Source: Clarkia xantiana subsp. parviflora
Lineage: Eukaryota; Streptophyta; Magnoliopsida; Myrtales; Onagraceae
Reading direction: 5' to 3'
Length of the DNA stretch: 64,000 nt
Assembly: GCA_036873135.1 (NCBI GenBank)
Contig: JAPTYO010000002.1
Coordinates: forward strand, 22,780,452 to 22,844,451
In this document: one piece after another, positions 44,903 through 56,933 of the stretch
Numbering within the stretch: position 1 is the stretch's first letter
Layout: every line of letters starts with the position of its first letter
Notes under the pieces: model-generated
The model's input: only the letters and a program-made list of their open reading frames with translations
What the model was told of the DNA's origin: nothing
Database searches by the model: none
Made by a program: the position numbers and the translations under genes

Positions 44903-45759
44903 ACTATACTTTAAATCAATATACATTAAACCATAAACCACTAGTATCACTAAATCACTACACCCTAAAACACAAACGATTATACACTAAATCATTATAC
45001 CATAAACCTTAAACCTATATACCCTAATTCAGTATACCCTAAACCATTAACCATATACAGCAATATATCCTAAATAACACTAAATCAATATACTATAAAC
45101 CATAAACTACTATATCTTAAGCCATAAATTGCTTATTTCAGCTGAAATTCTTAATCTAATTGGGTCGGCCCTTTTGGGCCGCGCATGGCTCATGGGAATT
45201 TCCGCCTAACCCGAAATTCCTTATGTGCCATGCCCCAAATTAGACTTAGTATGTTGGGCTTACATTAACGAGTTCAAATTACGGCGACACATTTACTTTA
45301 AATGCCAACAACTACAGCACATTTACATTATTCATATTTTTATTTTTATTTATTTTAGTGTAATAGACTTATTGTAAAAGTTAGTACATAATAATGACTT
45401 ATGCTAAATATCATATCAATAATTAATTATATTAAATATTCCATGTGCATACTATATTTTAAAATAAAATTCATTTCGATTCATTTTAGCACATATTTTT
45501 TTTCCCCACATTTTAGCATTCTTTTTAAATTAATTAATGTAGTAAAATTTAACTTTTTGACCTTATAATGTATATTTATGCTAGTTAATAAAAAAACTAA
45601 ACTATATTATTGCAATATTATAGTACATTATATTTTAATATGAAAAATCTAGCATTTGTACCAATTATTTTGATTCGTTTTTTTAACAATTTTTTCAATA
45701 TTTTTTCTTTTTCTAAATCTGCATTGTATAAGTTTAGTAACTATGATGATACCTTTTTC

Positions 45760-45831
<72 letters not shown>

Positions 45832-46020
45832 AATTTTTAAATAATATATATAATCTTAATTATAACTAACCTAAAACTCGTTCGGTCCAAAAAAAATCCT
45901 AACTTGTCTCTCGGCCCAAAAAACTAAACTATCTAGGCCTAATGTAAATCCTCAAACCCTAATGTATTTGACCTTATTTTACACCAAACAGTCTAGCCGC
46001 AAATCATCACCTCACAAATC
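44903..46020. other. AT-rich CACTA interior
   Basis: 44903-45130 is low-complexity with TAAACCATAAACC-like words. 45763-45829 is (AT)n. No gene is recognised. Confidence 0.5.
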
Positions 46021-46059
46021 TCATTCTAAGTCTTGAACTTCTTCCTACAGAGAACCTGA

Positions 46060-47482
46060 CTTCCTCGGTGTGTTAGCTCGGTTCGCTCCTTCTTCTTCTC
46101 TAGTGTTAGGGTCGACGGAGTGCACTTTATGGAGTCGGACTCACAACTTACACGGGACGGAGTCGGGGTCGCGGATTCGTGGAGCCCCAGCCAGCAGAGG
46201 AGTCGCGAAATGCGCTAGAAGCAGGCAGCGAGGAGTGGCGGATCGAGGCATATCCGACCAGGTTAGTCCTTTATACTACTATCTACATCACAGATATGTG
46301 TGTGTTATCACTTTGACGACCTCTACCTTGCAAATATGTGCAAGCTCCGACCCTAAACATCCGATTTATCGATTTCTACCTTTATTTAATTAAGATCTGA
46401 CTATGAAGCTTAAGTGTTTCAGTAAAATTGTCGGTTGTTAATTGTTATGATTTTGAGAAAATAACTTCTAAGTTCTAGCCAAGACTTATATCTTGTCCCT
46501 TAATTTAATAAGAAAATTGAACACTAAGCTGAAAGAGCTTAACATAGGAATTAGACTTTTTTAGATCTTGGTGTTTTATTTTGCAGCAATAATAAGCAAT
46601 TGCTTCGTAAGGAAGCTTGGAAAAGAAAATTAATTAATAAAGCTAGTTATCATTATCTTCATCCATTCCAACTATTGTTTTTTACGATAGACAAACATAG
46701 ATAAACTCTCTTGTTATCAACAATGAGCCTGAGAAAATATAGTGAGAGAGAGCAGAAGATTACTCAATCGGGATGAATTGAACTCTGCCCCAGCCACGTC
46801 TGGGTTTGGTAGGTGCCCTTGACCACGCCATCCGTCAGTAGTTGTTATGTGGGTTGAGCCCAGGTTAGTTTGGATAGTTTGTTCTTGTGCCAATTGAAGG
46901 AAAGATCATCAATCAGTTTGGTATGTAGATTGGAGAAGTTAAATTGGCTATATCTCTAAGTTGGACAAATTTTGATTTGATAGGAACTCAATTTTTTGTT
47001 CAATAATCTGCTAATTAGAGCTGGATTATGTTAACCTGCAGAGACTTGATCAAATTGATGACATTAGCTTATGTGAAGATGAATTGACTTTAATTGGACC
47101 ATGTTGACTTGAGTTAATTGAGTTGAATTAGGTTGATGAACTGCCTGTAAATTGGTTCAAGTAAAATGGATTGACTCAAGTATATATTTAGCTGAGGGAA
47201 GTTGGGTTTCTTCAAAGTCAGTACTCACTAGTGTGGTTGAAATGGTATCAATAGGTACTTGAGAAATTAGTATTTTGAAGAATTTTTTTATGGACAATCT
47301 GTGGATTAGAGTGTAGGTTAAGTTGCAATAGTTTGTTTATATATTAATTTGTATATTTTGATAGGCTGGTGTTAAGAGGTTAAGCACCACGGTAATTATT
47401 GAAAGGCTCATGTCGTTGCAGATAGATACGGAGCATATCACTACACGAGATACTATTGAATTTATTGAATCTTGCAAATATG
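46060..47482 (+). other. Exon-like segments of unknown origin in the CACTA element
   Basis: A GC-richer open segment ends at a donor-like CCAG/GTTAGT near 46261. A second exon-like segment (about 47366-47482) is open for about 40 codons (AGVKRLSTTVIIERLM..., IEFIESCKYG) between an acceptor-like GATAG and donor GTATCC. Neither is recognised. They could be parts of the captured gene or of a rearranged CACTA leader. Confidence 0.35.
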
Positions 47483-47594
47483 GTATCCTGTTTTACTGTC
47501 ACTTTTTCTCTCTGCAAATAATCTCATAATTTAATAAACTCATCTCTTTACATTGTTATTTTTTTTAGTGTCATAGACTCATCAAATGTCACAG

Positions 47595-48053
47595 ATCTTG
47601 AAGCAAGCTGTAAAGATTGTCTCGAGCCATGCTTGGAACGACTGCAAAGGCTGGAGAAAATGCTTAAGGATCTTGAGATAAGCATGCTCGGATACCATTG
47701 GCAAAAGAGAAATTACTTAGAGATTCTCTAGAGAGGATCAAGTCAATGGATAACTTGACAAAACGAAGAAAGTGAGTAACTTGCTTATGGTTTTTAGATT
47801 GCACTGTTTCTATTTTATGACATGTCTAATGTAATAGGTAAATTTCAGCATTGGCAATTAAGCAAGTTGAGATTGTAGAGTTTATCGAAAGCTGGAGTCA
47901 ACCAAAATGTCGAGTAAGGCTATTTTCCTTGACTATTTACTTCGAAGAACAATATAGTTAACTGTTTGTTCTTACACCTTACGGTTTGATTTATCTATAT
48001 TTATTGGTTACTCTGATTTATGATGGTTTGTGCAGCGTAGGTGTCTATTCTAA
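47595..48053 (+). pseudogene. SFH: Captured 3' exons of a Sec14-like phosphatidylinositol transfer (SFH) gene
   Basis: Three exons with introns are recognisable. Exon a (47595-47771) reads CLERLQRLEKMLKDL, then, after a 1-2 base shift near 47690, RIPLAKEKLLRDSLERIKSM and TKRRK. Exon b (47849-47913) reads ALAIKQVEIVEFIESW ending PKCR. Exon c (48036-48053) reads RRCLF and stop. The order and spacing of LQRLE, RIP-EKE-LRDSL-RIKS, K-VE-E-ES and the basic Cys-containing C-terminus match the coiled-coil tail of plant SFH (Sec14-nodulin-like) proteins. The lipid-binding Sec14 domain itself is absent. The frameshift and altered donor of exon a make it non-functional. Introns are kept, so capture was at DNA level. 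Confidence 0.72.
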
Positions 48054-48113
48054 ACCCTTACCACCCTAAAGGGAGTTGCTGGATTTCTTTAGCCGATGGA
48101 GTGACTGGATTTG

Positions 48114-48153
<40 letters not shown>

Positions 48154-49105
48154 GGTTTATTGAGGTTGCAGATTGTTAAAGTGATCGAGTGGGCTATTGT
48201 ATTGCATCAATTATATATGTATCGACATTCATAGTTTTAAGCTAAATGAAATTTGGTTTCGGCAATTATTGTGGCTAGTTCTGGATGCATTTCATATTTA
48301 TATATTAATATATTGATTATATATAAAAAAAAATAGAATCCAATGACATGCATTCCAATTTTTAGAATCAAATATTTTGTCCTCAAATATAATTTATACC
48401 GTCTAAAAACTTGATTCTAAAATAAGTTTTAGAATCAGATGACTTGACTTTGATTCCTACTTTTATAATCACAAATTGTGTCTACAAATATATTTTATGG
48501 CTTCAGAATATTTGATTCTAAAAAAAGCTTTAGAATCAGATCACTTGGCTTTGATTCCTACTTTTAGAATCACAAACTGTGTCTACAAATATATTTTATG
48601 GCTTCAGAATATTTGATTCTAAAAAAAGCTCTAGAATCCATGCCTTGCCATGATACCTTTAATGTGTATCAATATATCGACTCTATAAACCTATAACATA
48701 ATCATGTCTGATTCAAAAAAATACATACGTAATTGTAATAATCGACTCTATTAGTGAGTAATTGGGGCAAAACATTTGTTCCTAAAGGCTTTTTTTAAAA
48801 CTCGGATTCTGATTCTACAAGTATGAAGTTGAATCGTCACCATCTTGTGAAGCCTCGTGTCAAATGGCGTGTATAAACATGACACGACTTTGGCAAGAAT
48901 TTGACACGGCAGGACCTGACACGGGTTAACAACGCTTTTGACACGATCTACAGTGTTTGACACGACCTCCCCGTGTCAAAAAAAATTACTCACGCTATTA
49001 CTAATCACGGGGCAAAAACGTGTCAGATTCGTGTCAAACATGTTTATACACGAATTTGAAACGAAAATGCCTTGTGTTAATTGACCCTAATTTCTTGTAG
49101 TGGAC

Positions 49106-50194
49106 CTACACATTGACATGATACATAAAAAAATGTTATAAGAAGAATATTTTACTAGTATCTTATTAGTTATTTAGAGTTTACTGAATCCAATATATTT
49201 TATAAAAAAAATTACAAAATTACTAAACAATGTCATTGGCATACAAAGCTTGCTCAAGAATTACCCATTATAATATTATTGATTTGAGTTTTGCATAATA
49301 TTTCATTTGTAAATTAATATTTTTAAAAGAACATACATGCATCTTATTCTTAATTAATTTTTACTGTAATATATATAAGTATATTATAAAATAGTATTTA
49401 TATTCTAAATAAAATTAGAATAATTTTTAAATATAGAATTAAATATTTATATAATGATAAGTTTAGAGTTCATATTTTTAACTTACTATTATTTAATTTA
49501 TTCTAATCTAAATTTTGCTTAATTTTGCTAGATTAAATTTAATAATTACATGTGGCGGAAATAATGATTCTAAATTTTAATATGAACCAAAATTAACGAA
49601 GAGTGTCACGTCAGCTCCCAAATCATTAAATGATATTTCTATAATTTTAATATCTATAAAAAAAATTATTTAGTTTAATTTACTCTCATATTATTTACGA
49701 TTAAATATCGTTATAAATTACCCATAAATTTTATATGGTATTATGATTTACGAACATATATTTTTATATAAAAATATATGTTAAAATATTCCCAATAACA
49801 TTGACGGCATTAATTACCATAAATTAAAAAAAAAAAAAAATTCAATTTATGCCAGACATTACATCGGGCAACATTGTATAATCAGTTTATAATTTCAATT
49901 TTTTTTGTTATACCATTATATTTAGTGCAAACAACAAAGGGTAAAATTAGAATTAATGGAGAGACAAACTATTTCCTGACAGAAGTAATAAAAGGTGACA
50001 CCAACGTGGAAAGTGGGCCACTTTCGTTAGAGATTTGTGCAGCAATTTCATACCTTGTAGCAATTGCCCATACAATAAAGTGTCATAAAATTTAAGTATG
50101 ATGACCTAAAGTTTTGATGATGTAGGACAAGACACAATCTTGATTGAGATTGTTTTTTGGCTAATAATAATAATAATAATCTTAGACTATGTAG
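49106..50194. other. AT-rich intergenic DNA
   Basis: No gene is recognised. A short AAT repeat lies at about 50163-50180. Confidence 0.45.
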
Positions 50195-50253
50195 ATCAAG
50201 AAATTGCAGAAGCGTCTGCTGAAATGAAAGCTATGAAGGGAAGGCAGCAATGA
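50195..50253 (+). pseudogene. Possible terminal exon fragment of unknown gene
   Basis: An acceptor-like ATGTAG is followed by an open stretch ending EIAEASAEMKAMKGRQQ and TGA, then a 3'-UTR-like region with AATAAA at 50411-50416. No upstream exon was found and the family is not recognised. It may be a gene relic or chance. Confidence 0.25.
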
Positions 50254-50619
50254 TGAGATGAGGTTGATGATATCGATCGCCATGCATATACAGATTGAAA
50301 CTTGTATCTATTTTCCAATGTGCAGTCCCTTGAGCTCGCTGCTTGAACAGAAAACAGAATATGTCTGCATATTTTAACTGTTGTTGTTATGAACATTATG
50401 TTAATCTCCTAATAAAATGGTTTGATTTGTGTCATTGTAGTTTGATTGCGTTTAATCAGTACATATGAACTTTCTAATCTAAGTACTGGACGGTCTTTGT
50501 AAATGAATGAAACCCATGTTAATTTCTACCTAGAATAACCCATGTTATTTTATAACATATTTTAACGGATTTATTTATGAAACTACATATTTTATATTTA
50601 AACAAATTTATTGGATTTA

Positions 50620-50624
50620 TATAA
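50620..50624. repeat. Target duplication TATAA (partner 60982-60986)
   Basis: It directly abuts both outer ends of the large Gypsy element. Confidence 0.8.
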
Positions 50625-51418
50625 TGTTGCGTCCGGGATGAACTGAGTCGTGGGGACGCGTTCGTTCGTATGGTTGCGCGGGCTTTTGTAACCCTTCCGT
50701 CGGGAGGAGGTTGGGCCACTGACGAGTGTTCAGACTTGCTCCCGTATGAGGTCTGTGTCTCGGTACGGCTGTGACTCGGTAAGGCTGTGACTCGGTAAGG
50801 TTGTGACTCGGTAAGGTTGTGTCTCGGTAAGGTTGTGACTCGGTAAGGTTGTGTCTCTAGCGTCGGATCCTGCACGAAGGACCAATGCTAGCACGGAGAG
50901 GGGGGGTGGTGCTAGCGGAGCCCTCTCCGATGCTTAAGTCACTATAAGGGCAAAAAGGTAATTCCTAGAGAGAGAATATTTCTAGAGAGAAGTCAGAGCT
51001 CAAAATACCAAAGTTTGGCAAAATGAGAGAATGTGTGAAAATGGGTGACCAAGACCTCCTATTTATAGGCTTTCTTGGGACCGAACCCGGTTTTAGAGCG
51101 GTTTGATGACGGTTCAAGATCATGCGGTAACCGTCATCTATATTGGTAATGTGCGAACTTGAATTCTCTACACGCAACGGTAATCGCGGATACGGTAGTC
51201 GCGCGATACCCGTAGGGCAATCCGGACCTCGTCGAATTTGGGCAATTTGGCGAGGTCCGGATTGCCGCGCAACCCGGAGGTCCGGTCCGGACGCGCGTAA
51301 ATGCGCTTCCGGACCGTTTTGATACCGTGGGAGGTGTTTTTAAACCGAGATGTAATTTTCGACACGTTTACGAGGCCCGAAATGTAAATACGAACCCGAA
51401 TTGGACATTTATCCATCA
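50625..51418 (-). repeat. 3' LTR of large Gypsy (794 bp)
   Basis: It contains six 16-bp tandem units TGTGACTCGGTAAGGT (about 50750-50850) and a short GGTCCGGATTGC block. It lacks 76 bp that are present in the other LTR. Confidence 0.85.
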
Positions 51419-52200
51419 CTTGCCCCCGAGTCAAGTAACGGTTTAGAACCTTTCTTGACTCTATTTTAAGTTAGGATATTTGTCCCATTTGAGTTTGACG
51501 CTAACCTTTCGGTTTTGATCGTTGGTCGGACGCAAGCATCTTGATTTCGTCCGTCGCTTGATTTTCCGACCTAGTGACTTTGTTTCCTATCATCATGGTT
51601 AGTGCAATAGGAAATGTATATGCGCAAGTATGGTTATCGTCGGAGACATGAGCAATCGGTAATACGCTATGCGAACATGTCTCTATCCACATGCATAAAT
51701 AAGTAATAGTCATGACAAGATTGTTATTACGCAATGCAAGAAATAGAAATCGTACGTTTCTAAAATGACTAAGTGATTACCGAATCATGAATCATGTGAT
51801 TGCAACATACGTGTATAGTAACGGATTTGATACGTGCAATGTCAAGACATGCATAGGAGTAGATATTTTAAGAGGAGAGGGTAGAGTATACCGTAGGGGT
51901 TTAGTCTTGAGTGTAGGTAAACTAATCATTTGATCATTATCCACAAAGCATCTCTTTGGAATTAGTAAATACACACATCCCCATTTATCCTTCCAGCATC
52001 TTGGGAGTTCACCATTCCATTCCCTTTGCAGGTAATTCATTCATCCTTTCCCGAAATTGCTTTTGTGTTCAAAATTTCTTCGCCGTCGTGGAGCTTAGAT
52101 ACGTTCTGACAGTTTCGAGTCTGATTTTTTGCTTGTTTTTGGAAGTTGACACCATCATTCGACTCGGTTCGTCCCAAGGATTCCAGCACCACCTTCGGAG
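51419..52200 (-). other. Non-coding interior next to the 3' LTR
   Basis: The polypurine tract lies at the LTR edge. The rest shows no domain on either strand. Confidence 0.5.
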
Positions 52201-52400
52201 CCTCCAGAAGCCACCGGACACGCCCTCACGCGCCGCCGCGAGTGGAGCCCCTTCACCGGAGCGTGTGGCCCACGCGCCGCCTTCCCGGCCTCGCCTCGTT
52301 GCGGTCCTTACCTTTCCGGAATCGTCTCGACGAGGGGAGTCCATTGGAATACCTTCCGTCACGTTTTGAGGTAATTTGGAAACTCGAATTCTTAGGACAG
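52200..52400 (+). repeat. GC-rich module shared with the outer LTR element (7440-7660)
   Basis: Both copies have a CGCGCCGCC-rich part, then a stretch with GGAATCGTCTC, ATTCCATTG-like and GTCA-rich words, and end at GAGGT-ATTTGG, about 200 bp in all, on the plus strand. Here this is antisense to the Gypsy gag. Confidence 0.6.
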
Positions 52401-52852
52401 CTTCGACTTGAATGTCGATGTCACCGTGTTGTTGTTTGTTTAAGTCATTTTTCGTTGTCGACATGTGGGACTGCTTGTTGATGTTTATACGTCGGGTAAT
52501 TGCTGATTGATTGCCATCATTATCATCGTTTGTCCATAATTTATGCGATTTTTCATTTCCGTGGGTATTTGATATAGAATTCCCCGTATCTTCGTGTAGA
52601 AGCTTTTTTGGTCGATATGCATGATTTTCCTTCTTGGCGGGTTTTTTGGTTGACGGGGATTGCCCAATAACTTTGGGCATAATCACCTGTCGTCTTGATG
52701 CCTTAGAGAAAAAATTTCCTTAAGCGTTGCCGCGTTTGATTCTTACGGTTTGTCGCGTTAATCCCCTGTTTGCACGATAGCCCTTTAGGATGTTAGTTCC
52801 TTCCATGGTACGTACCAACTTTACTATGTGCGTGGAACTTGGCTACGTGCGT

Positions 52853-53486
52853 TGACTTTGATACGCGTATTGATGTTGATACGCGCGTTAACTTTGATAC
52901 GTGCGTTGACTTGGATACGCGCGTTGACTTTGATACGCGCATTGATGTTGATACGCGCGTTAACTTTGATACGCGCATTGATGTTGATACGCGCGTTAAC
53001 CTTGATACGCGCATTGATGTTGATACGCGTGTTAACTTTGATACGCGCATTGATGTTGATACGCGCGTTAACCTTGATACGCGCATTGATGTTGATAAGC
53101 GCGTTAACCTTGATACGCGCATTGATGTTGATACGCGCATTGATCTTGATACGCGCATTGATGTTGATACGCGCGTTAACCTTGATACGTGCATTGATGT
53201 TGATACACGCGTTAACCTTGATACGCGCATTGATGTTGATACGCGCGTTAACTTTGATACGCGCATTGATGTTGATACGCGCGTTAACCTTGATAGGCGC
53301 ATTGATGTTGATACGCGCGTTAACCTTGATACGCGCATTGATGTTGATACGCGCATTGATCTTGATACGCGCATTGATGTTGATACGCGTGTTAACCTTG
53401 ATACGCGCATTGATGTTGATACGCTCGTTAACTTTGATACGCGCATTGATGTTGATACGCGCGTTAACCTTGATACGCGCATTGAT
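52853..53486. repeat. 18/36-bp minisatellite (TTGATACGCGCATTGATG)
   Basis: About 35 units alternate TTGATACGCGCATTGATG with TTGATACGCGCGTTAACC. Because 18 is a multiple of three and the unit lacks stops in most frames, four overlapping frames of over 200 codons appear on both strands. None is taken as a gene. Confidence 0.9.
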
Positions 53487-54858
53487 TTTGTCAATGAGCA
53501 TTGTAGGTGTGATTAGGAGGCATAGCTACTCGATGTGCGCAATCCATCTTTGTCGACACGTACGTACGTACATGGAAATACTTAGAGAATATTTTTCTCC
53601 TTGTCGACATGCATTCTTGTCGACATGTATGCACGTACATGGAAACACTTAGAAAATAATCCACCATTGTAATCTTGTATGCTGCGAGTATGCGCTCGGT
53701 GTTGTCATGCAAGGTTAATGTGTTGAAGAGGTTGCCCCCCTTGCGCGATGCTTGTTACTTGTTGCACGAAGACTAATAAGTCTTGTACGTATGCGATTGT
53801 CTCGCATGGAGCGTCTGTTGCATAAGTGCTTAAATAAGTGTTGGTGCGTGTTTGCGCACTGACTGGATTGTTGATAGCATTTTCCAGGATATCGTTGGCT
53901 TGCAGTTTCTGTTCTTAGCATAATTCTCGAAAGATCCGACGCAGGGGCGCGTTCCTCGAGCAATTCTTAGTTCTTTATGCTGAGTATGACCGTGCTAATT
54001 CCTTCTTGTAATAAAGGAAATAGAGTTGAGGGTTGTGCAGAGGTGTCTTCTGCCCCCCGGTCGAGGGACCGGCCCAAGGAGGAGCGTTACTCCTACTGAG
54101 ATAAGTGTTTGTTGATTGCTGATTGTCGCCCTTATGTTGAAGAGCTATGTTGTGCTGAATGTTGAAACAATCATTCTTGCATTTGTTGTTGACATTATGA
54201 ACTCTTTGCCATAAGTCCTTAGAGATGACGTAGGCTCTTGGTTGCTGTTGGGCTATCTGCTTCCAGCATGTTGAACCCTTTGTGAATGGGTTAATGTTTA
54301 CAATTCTTTGTTCATGCTTTTGCTTGCATGATATTTCGTCACCTGGACCTGTTTTCCATAGTAATTATGTGATAACTTGTTAGTAATATTTCATACCTTG
54401 AGTTATCTATGTTGTCCATATGCTTTGGACTTGAGAGATAGGATATATATCCTTAAATGATGAACATGATGTCCGTAGTTGCGACTGTACGTCGCGCATT
54501 GTTACTAACAAAGTTATCTCTCAAGTGTTGCGACTCCAAGGCATGGCGAGATGGGTAGAGCATAGGATGTTGCGACTTGCGCACTATAGGTTTTGTTTGG
54601 AGATGACGGTGGCAACTTCTGCTTGTTCCGCCGAGTCTGTGTTTATTGAATGTGGATGACTAGTATCGTAGACATAGTCCCTGCAGTCGTGACCGATAGC
54701 CACTTCCTGATTGATAAGTTGAGAAGTTCTCCTGATTGTTTGCATGATGCATTATGCATATTGCCCTTCTTTCCTGAATAGCTTGCCGCTATATGTGTTG
54801 CAACCTGCCAAGTATTTTTGCGTATAGCAATATTTCTCAACAAGTAGTGTGTTTGAAA
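53487..54858. other. Non-coding Gypsy interior
   Basis: A near-duplicate block (CACGTACGTACGTACATGGAAA and CACGTACATGGAAACACTTAG type) occurs at 53556-53655. No coding region is supported. Confidence 0.45.
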
Positions 54859-55357
54859 GGTGTTATCTTGGCTAAACAAGATAGTAGTTTATACCGTCTC
54901 TTAGTTCCACTCTAAGGCGACGTTGTACAAGACCCGACTTGTAAATTTTATGAGTTTTAAACAGGGTGCGCACCTGCCAGCGTGTATCAACCCGCGTTGG
55001 GGAAGCATACGTAAAAGTATTATTTGAGAGGTGTTATCTTGGCTAAGCAAGATACTAGTTTATACCGTCTCTTAGTTCCACTCTAAGGCGACGTTGTACA
55101 AGACCCGACTTGTAAATTTTATGAGTTTTAAACAGGGTGCGCACCTGCCAGTGTGTATCAACCCGCGTTGGGGAAGCATACGTAAAAGTATTATTTGAGA
55201 GGTGTTATCTTGGCTAAGCAAGATACTAGTTTATACCGTCTCTTAGTTCCACTCTAAGGCGACGTTGTACAAGACCCGACTTGTAAATTTTATGAGTTTT
55301 AAACAGGGTGCGCACCTGCCAGCGTGTATCAACCCGCGTTGGGGAAGCATACGTAAA
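54859..55357. repeat. 171-bp tandem triplication
   Basis: Three copies (starting about 54859, 55030, 55201) with only a few differences, each containing TGTTATCTTGGCTAA and CCAGCGTGTATCAACCCGCG. The third ends where the sequence changes to CGTAAAAACATT. Confidence 0.88.
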
Positions 55358-56015
55358 AACATTTTAGTTTTTGAAGAAGCATTTTGTGAACCCTGAAAAG
55401 CTTGTTGGTAAAATATTTGAAAAAATATTTTGACATTGAATGTGATACGTCCGAAAAACCGTGTTGATAAATTTTTTGGAAAGGTGTTTGATACATAAGA
55501 TATTTGGCAAAATTTTAGATAAAATATTTGTGATACATGACTCCTGCGTCCAGGGACCATGTAACACTTTTTTGAGAATATGAATTGTGATGCATGCTTT
55601 CTGCGTCCAGGAACCATGCAACACGGTTTGAAAATCTGTAGTACGGAATTGTCATCTTAACCAGAGGACTTTTGCCGTATAAAACGAACCATGATGGCAT
55701 TCGTAATATGGGGGTGTCGTCTAAACAGAGGACATTCGCCATGAAGAGTGAACCCTAAACAGGATATACACACTTATTATAGAGTGGGGTCGTTGTCTAA
55801 ACAGAGAACTTCCGTCACTTAAGGGGTGATCAGCCCCGTATGCCCATCCTGTTCTGAATCCAGGGAATGGCTATGAACATGAGGATTTGCCTCTAACCAG
55901 AGATGTCACAGCATGTCATTTTTAGAAGTAAACATGGGGCTTGTCTTTTAAAAAAGAGGATACCACAACATGCTATTTTGATAGTAGGCCTTGGCGTTAT
56001 TCCAAGGTATTTTGG
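55358..56015. repeat. Degenerate repeats around GCGTCCAGG and CTAAACAGAGGAC
   Basis: Two copies of a CTGCGTCCAGG-ACCATG-AACAC segment (55545-55570 and 55600-55625) and several CTAAACAGAG or AACCAGAG blocks about 80-90 bp apart (55660-55910) suggest old tandem repeats. Confidence 0.5.
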
Positions 56016-56345
56016 TAGTAGGTCTTGGTGTTAATCCAAGATATTGCTTGTAGCTGACGCCCTGAATAGCCGTCGTTTTGATAGTAGGTCTTGGTGTTAA
56101 TCCAAGATTTTGCTTGTAGTTGACGCCCTGAATAGTCGTCGTTTTGATAGTAGGTCTTGGTGATAATCCAAGATTTTGCTTGTAGTTGACGCCCTGAATA
56201 GTCATCGTTTTGATAGTAGGTCTTGGTGATAATCCAAGATTTTGCTTGTAGTTGACGCCCTGAATAGTCGTCGTTTTGATAGTAGGTCTTGGTGATAATC
56301 CAAGATTTTGCTTGTAGTTGACGCCCTGAATAGTCGTCGTTTTGA
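56016..56345. repeat. 66-bp tandem array, five units
   Basis: Units start at 56016, 56082, 56148, 56214 and 56280, each with TAGTAGGTCTTGGTG and TGACGCCCTGAATAG. In the minus strand two frames remain open through the array, giving 22-residue repeats. Without domain support these are not called as genes. Confidence 0.9.
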
Positions 56346-56933
56346 TAGTAAATCCGCAGGTTGTCATTGCGGTATATAAGTTGATTGTGCACATAGCTTG
56401 ATGGCTTTGTGTTGCCGGCACCTTCTTGAGATAGACGCCTGTATTATGAATGGAGAAATAAACTCCTTGTTGGTGTAGATAGTAGATATGTTGGTGTTGT
56501 ATACCATAAATCCCTCCTTGAACACAATGCTTAGCTTGTATTGTTGAAGTAGATTTTTGTGCATAGGTTACTACTTGGTGTAATTCCTGAGTAGTAATCG
56601 TAGTGTAGCATGTACTTCCAAGTTTTTGATTCCATGATGACGCCTTTCGATGTAGTCGTCAATATGAGTAGGTTGTTGTTGATGGTAAGCGTTGACATAA
56701 CGCGTAATAGATTTTGCTTGCACATGTCATAATTTCTTGGATTATTGAAGTAGATAATAGGCGCGTAGTTTTGTTGCTTCGCGTTTAATCCAAAAAATAG
56801 CGTGCAAGAGATAAGTGTGTACCTACAAACGTAGATTGACTTTATTAGATACTTGCGTGTATTTACATTGATTATACTAGAAATAGTAGGAATGCGCAAA
56901 GTAATCTAAAAGATAGTTGTTTCTCCCGTTTCA
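56346..56933 (-). other. Non-coding spacer 3' of the gag-protease frame
   Basis: No domain is recognised where reverse transcriptase would be expected. Confidence 0.5.

Larger units (their letters stand above)
43615..49102 (+). mobile_element. Non-autonomous CACTA (CMC/EnSpm) transposon, 5.5 kb
   Basis: The ends are perfect 29-bp inverted repeats beginning CACTACAAGAAATTAGGGTC, flanked by GAC. Both subterminal zones (43640-43830 and 48840-49070) hold many copies of GACACG or CGTGTC in both orientations, like the transposase-binding arrays of this superfamily. No transposase is found. The interior contains a nested hAT element, a tRNA-like segment near 43915-43975, an (AT)n tract (45763-45829), an exon-like GC-rich segment near 46060-46260 and a captured Sec14-like gene 3' end. 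No plausible transposase frame exists, so it would move only with help in trans. Confidence 0.92.

Noticed and set aside
44903..45130. Possible interstitial telomere repeats (CCCTAAACC-like)
   Set aside because: Only scattered AACC and CTAAA words with irregular spacing, with no run of the 7-bp telomere unit.
49874..50095. 73-codon plus-strand frame
   Set aside because: No domain, AT-rich codon use without bias, and no splice or regulatory support.
52828..53652. Four long overlapping frames on both strands (up to 274 codons) in the 18-bp repeat
   Set aside because: They arise because the repeat unit is a multiple of three and lacks stops in most frames. No start context, domain or codon signal supports a protein.
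55948..56421. Minus-strand frames with 22-residue repeats (IQGVNYKQNLGLSPRP-like)
   Set aside because: They are produced by the 66-bp tandem array in two frames at once; a real coding repeat would favour one frame.
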